Below, in pieces: positions 61,846 to 64,000 of a stretch of DNA of 64,000 bases (position 1 is its first letter; each line of letters begins with the position of its first letter). Position numbers and translations under genes: made by a program. The notes beneath the pieces were generated by a model, which was given only the letters and a program-made list of their open reading frames with translations, was not told the DNA's origin and ran no database searches. The stretch is from CAG-390 sp045644325 (GTDB lineage Bacteria > Bacillota > Clostridia > Oscillospirales > CAG-272), in assembly GCA_045644325.1 (NCBI GenBank), contig JAZRGT010000097.1, positions 1 through 64,000 on the forward strand, given 5' to 3'.

Positions 61846-62035
61846 GAAAGTTTTGGTCAAACTTTTTCAAAAGTTTGCGGAGTTTGAGGTGGAGCCTCAT
61901 TTCAATGCGAAGGCTTCAGCCTTCGCTTCTCCGCTTCAAAAATACGAAGCTTGCTTCGGATTTTTGGACAGAGTCGATCATTCCCGAATGTAGGGAATGA
62001 TCGCGCTCTGTCACCCCGCGCGCAAAGCGCGCGAA
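61846..62035 (+). repeat. Family A hairpin repeat (copy A7)
   Basis: GCGGAAAGTTTTGGTC, AAACTTTTTCAAAAGTTT, GAGGTGGAGCCTC, GCGAAGGC/GCCTTCGC, GGACAGAG/CTCTGTC with ATCATTCCC/GGGAATGAT and a closing GCGCGC hairpin. Confidence 0.85.
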
Positions 62036-62055
62036 AAAAGCTAAAATATTTCTGC

Positions 62056-62084
62056 TTGCAAAATATCGATATTTATGATATAAT
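62056..62084 (+). promoter_or_regulatory. Promoter of small membrane protein gene
   Basis: TTGCAA (62056-62061), 17-bp spacer, TATAAT (62079-62084). Confidence 0.72.
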
Positions 62085-62107
62085 TAAATCAAAAATCGGC
62101 AACCGAA

Positions 62108-62626
62108 ATGAAGAAAAAGAAGATATTCAAAAAACTATTCAAAAAGAAAATGACACTTGAGCAGGCGATTTTATTCCTCATTGTTGGAGTAATACTCGGC
62201 TCTGTGTTCACCTTCGGCCAGCAATATTTGAAGGCACCTATCAACCGCGATTCAGCGATATGCGTTCAAACAGAATACTCATACCACACTCAAAGACTTA
62301 TCCGCCCCGATTCGCATGCAGTAAGCATCCATTGTTCCAATGGTGAAATATACAGTATCGACGCGCATTGCGTTACCTATGATATCCTCGATTATCTTGA
62401 CACTCTTGAAAAGGGAACGAAGCTGAATATGCTGATTCATCCGAACTCTGATACCATCCTATCGCTTGAAGTTAACGGTGAGAGCATTATTGATTTTGAT
62501 GAGGTTCAAGATGATCTCAATTATGCCAATACAGGCTTCCTATGCATCGGAATATTTATGTATATTCTCGCTGTGTGCGGGGCGGTTAGACTTATTGTGA
62601 TTACAGTGCGGAAATTTAAGAAGTAA
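62108..62626 (+). CDS. Two-helix membrane protein, unknown
   Basis: 172 aa. A strongly basic start (MKKKKIFKKLFKKK) and hydrophobic helix near 20-38, an apparently extracytoplasmic beta-rich domain (about 40-135) and a second helix near 140-162 with a basic end. No family recognised. The DNA is AT-richer than neighbouring genes and lies between two repeat copies. There is no obvious RBS at ATG 62108. Confidence 0.65.
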   Translation: MKKKKIFKKLFKKKMTLEQAILFLIVGVILGSVFTFGQQYLKAPINRDSAICVQTEYSYHTQRLIRPDSHAVSIHCSNGEIYSIDAHCVTYDILDYLDTLEKGTKLNMLIHPNSDTILSLEVNGESIIDFDEVQDDLNYANTGFLCIGIFMYILAVCGAVRLIVITVRKFKK

Positions 62627-62627
62627 A

Positions 62628-62662
62628 TTAGTAAAAGCTCCCCATCGGGGAGCTTTTACTAA
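62628..62662 (+). terminator. Terminator
   Basis: TTAGTAAAAGCTCCCC and its complement with a 3-base loop. Confidence 0.85.
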
Positions 62663-62785
62663 TTCCAAACAGCCGGCGGGGCGCCGTCTGTTTGAAGCAC
62701 AGGGAAGGGTTTCGACCGCTGCGGCGGTCGACTTAAGGAACTTTTTGAAAAAAGTTCCTTAAGAATCTTCCAAAACTTTTCCGCT
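62663..62785 (-). repeat. Family A 3'-end hairpin repeat (copy A8)
   Basis: On the minus strand it begins at the SGNH stop with GCGGAAAAGTTTTGG, then AAGGAACTTTTTTC/AAGTTCCTT and CGACCGC/GCGGTCG units; nearly identical to 3040-3160. Confidence 0.8.
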
Positions 62786-62786
62786 A

Positions 62787-63404
62787 TTAGAGATTGCGGA
62801 TATACTCCGCAAACACGTCCGCCATATGCTTACAAGCCTTCTCCGACATATGTGTGCCGTCGGGCATGCTCTCGGGGTTGAAGGGATCAAGCTCGGGGTC
62901 GTCGTGGAAATTCAGCGGCTCGATGCCCTCGCTTCGGCAGACCTCCACGAAGGCGAGGTGGAAGTCAAGATGCTTCAGATCGTCCGTGCGCTTTTGAGGC
63001 TCTTTTTTCTTTCTCATCGAATCGGAGACGATCAGCTTCGACTCGGGGAAATCGCTCTTTATCATTCTGATAATCGAACGGAGTGCGCCGCAATAAGTAT
63101 AGGGATCGGTCGAATCAAGCTCGCCGAGGGGGATGCAATGGTTGCAGTCGTTGCCGCCGCCTTGGACAATGATGATATCCGCGCCGTGCTCCATCATAGG
63201 TGCGCGCTCGAAATAGCTGTCCTCTCTTCCCTCCTGCTTTGCGATATTCGTGCCGCTTACGCCGTAATTGCGTGTAGTACAGCGCAGACGGAGTCCGAGC
63301 AGGACTGGGTAATTGATCTCTTTTGTTTTTATACCCTCATTGTCGATCAGAATACGGGTGTTCGATGCGCCGAGGCAATTTATTGTTATATTTTCGGTTT
63401 TCAT
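62787..63404 (-). CDS. SGNH/GDSL hydrolase, cytosolic
   Basis: 205 aa, no signal peptide. Block I is CLGASNTR, with the nucleophile Ser in GASN in place of the usual GDS. Gly is in NYGVSGT, Asn in QGGGNDC and the Asp/His pair in MPDGTHMSEKA. Likely an esterase; substrate unknown. AAGGAAG precedes the ATG. Promoter TTGACA-17-TATACT on the minus strand. Confidence 0.82.
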   Translation of the reverse strand: MKTENITINCLGASNTRILIDNEGIKTKEINYPVLLGLRLRCTTRNYGVSGTNIAKQEGREDSYFERAPMMEHGADIIIVQGGGNDCNHCIPLGELDSTDPYTYCGALRSIIRMIKSDFPESKLIVSDSMRKKKEPQKRTDDLKHLDFHLAFVEVCRSEGIEPLNFHDDPELDPFNPESMPDGTHMSEKACKHMADVFAEYIRNL

Positions 63405-63431
63405 AGGAATACTTCCTTTTGTTTTTTCTAA

Positions 63432-63460
63432 AGTATAGCACAGTTTCGCGGTTTTGTCAA
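63432..63460 (-). promoter_or_regulatory. Promoter of SGNH gene
   Basis: Minus strand: TTGACA (63460-63455), 17-bp spacer, TATACT (63437-63432). Confidence 0.8.
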
Positions 63461-63465
63461 TATAA

Positions 63466-63493
63466 AAATGCGGCTCCGAAAACTCGGAGCCGC
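63466..63493 (-). terminator. Terminator of truncated surface protein gene
   Basis: GCGGCTCCGA and TCGGAGCCGC with a 4-base loop, then ATTTTTATA on the minus strand. Confidence 0.85.
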
Positions 63494-63506
63494 TATATTA
63501 TAGAAA

Positions 63507-64000
63507 TTACTTCTTGTCGGGTGCTACGAACTGAGCGTAGAAGCAGCCGGAATCAGCCTTCATAGGACCGATGGTCTCATAAGTGCCGTCTGCCTTGGTG
63601 CCGAAGATGTATGCGGTGCCCTCAACGTCAGCCTTGACGGTCTTAAGAGTCTCGTCATAGGTGTAAAGGGTGGATGCGGTCTCCTCAAACTTAGCGTTTA
63701 CGTAGTTGCCGCTCTTTACCATATTGATATAGAACTTTACGCCGCCGACTACGCAGTAGAGGTTGTATCCGCCTGCGGTCTCCTCAACGAAAACGTTAGC
63801 AGCCGCGGTAGCATCGGTGGTGGTAGCCATATAGTAGCCGTCCATTTCGCCGGTGATGTAGAGAACCTTGTTGCCTGCATTCTTCTGAACGAAAGCAAAG
63901 CCGTATGCGTTGCCGAGAATGGGCTTGATAGCCTCGAGAGTTACCGCAGGAGCGGGCTCTGTGGTCTCGGGTGCGCTCTGACCCTTGGTGAGCTCCTTAA
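63507..64000 (-). CDS. C-terminal part of a probable surface protein (5' end outside window)
   Basis: The frame is open to the window edge, giving at least 164 residues. A LTKGQSAPETTEPAPAVT linker is followed by a beta-rich globular domain of about 140 residues ending FVAPDKK. The Thr/Glu/Pro linker matches those of the exported proteins in this window, so this is probably an exported or surface protein. No family recognised, and there is no C-terminal helix. Confidence 0.75.
   Translation of the reverse strand, partial: KELTKGQSAPETTEPAPAVTLEAIKPILGNAYGFAFVQKNAGNKVLYITGEMDGYYMATTTDATAAANVFVEETAGGYNLYCVVGGVKFYINMVKSGNYVNAKFEETASTLYTYDETLKTVKADVEGTAYIFGTKADGTYETIGPMKADSGCFYAQFVAPDKK

Overview
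The window looks like chromosomal DNA from an uncultured member of the class Clostridia (Bacillota), probably a gut or rumen Oscillospirales/Christensenellales-type organism. Supporting signs are strong AGGAGG-type ribosome binding sites, consensus promoters with 17-bp spacers, lipobox lipoproteins, PPi-type plus ATP-type phosphofructokinases, DUF1292 and HemW/LepA neighbours, a clostridial-style 6S RNA and T/E/P-rich surface proteins. This placement is inferred from gene content only. There is no prophage, IS element, CRISPR array, rRNA or tRNA.

Layout. 1-10.1 kb: a duplicated two-gene module (LamG + calcineurin-type phosphoesterase, then a YwaF/TIGR02206 membrane protein; the first copy is cut by the window edge) flanks a YgjV-like protein, an SDR, PepF, an MBL-fold hydrolase, a TauE/SafE permease and a lipoprotein. 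10.2-12.6 kb: a polar amino-acid ABC transporter whose binding protein appears circularly permuted. 12.9-16.5 kb: M20 hydrolase, an unknown protein and a CE15-like esterase. 16.5-25.8 kb (minus strand): a large SGNH surface hydrolase, an AAC(3)-fold/M28/GDPD operon and a Dabb-thyA-dfrA operon. 26-35.7 kb: aminotransferase, trpS-rimO-pgsA, and two paralogous XRE regulators, one heading an ABC exporter operon. 35.7-43 kb: enolase, an SGNH-PFP-DUF4886-SDR operon and a GHL10-like surface protein. 43-47.9 kb: 6S RNA, DUF1292, hemW, lepA, a SLOG protein and a double-HTH regulator. 48-55.2 kb (minus strand): a VTC/DUF4956/Cthe_2159-like cluster, pfkA, cinA and mscS. 55.3-64 kb: radical SAM protein, NPP-type phosphodiesterase, sugar isomerase-like TIM barrel, solute-binding lipoprotein, tyrS, a small membrane protein, an SGNH hydrolase and a truncated surface protein.

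Themes. Housekeeping genes (eno, pfp, pfkA, trpS, tyrS, rimO, pgsA, lepA, hemW, dfrA, thyA, cinA) are interleaved with many exported hydrolases. Several exported proteins end in a Thr/Glu/Pro linker, a Gly-Cys motif, a hydrophobic helix and a basic tail, which looks like a Cys-type C-terminal anchoring signal. Intergenic space is dominated by families of palindromic repeats. Nearly all copies begin just after a stop codon and are oriented with the upstream gene. The two observations I would follow up first are the permuted binding protein (10273-11091) and this system of 3'-end-associated hairpin repeats.
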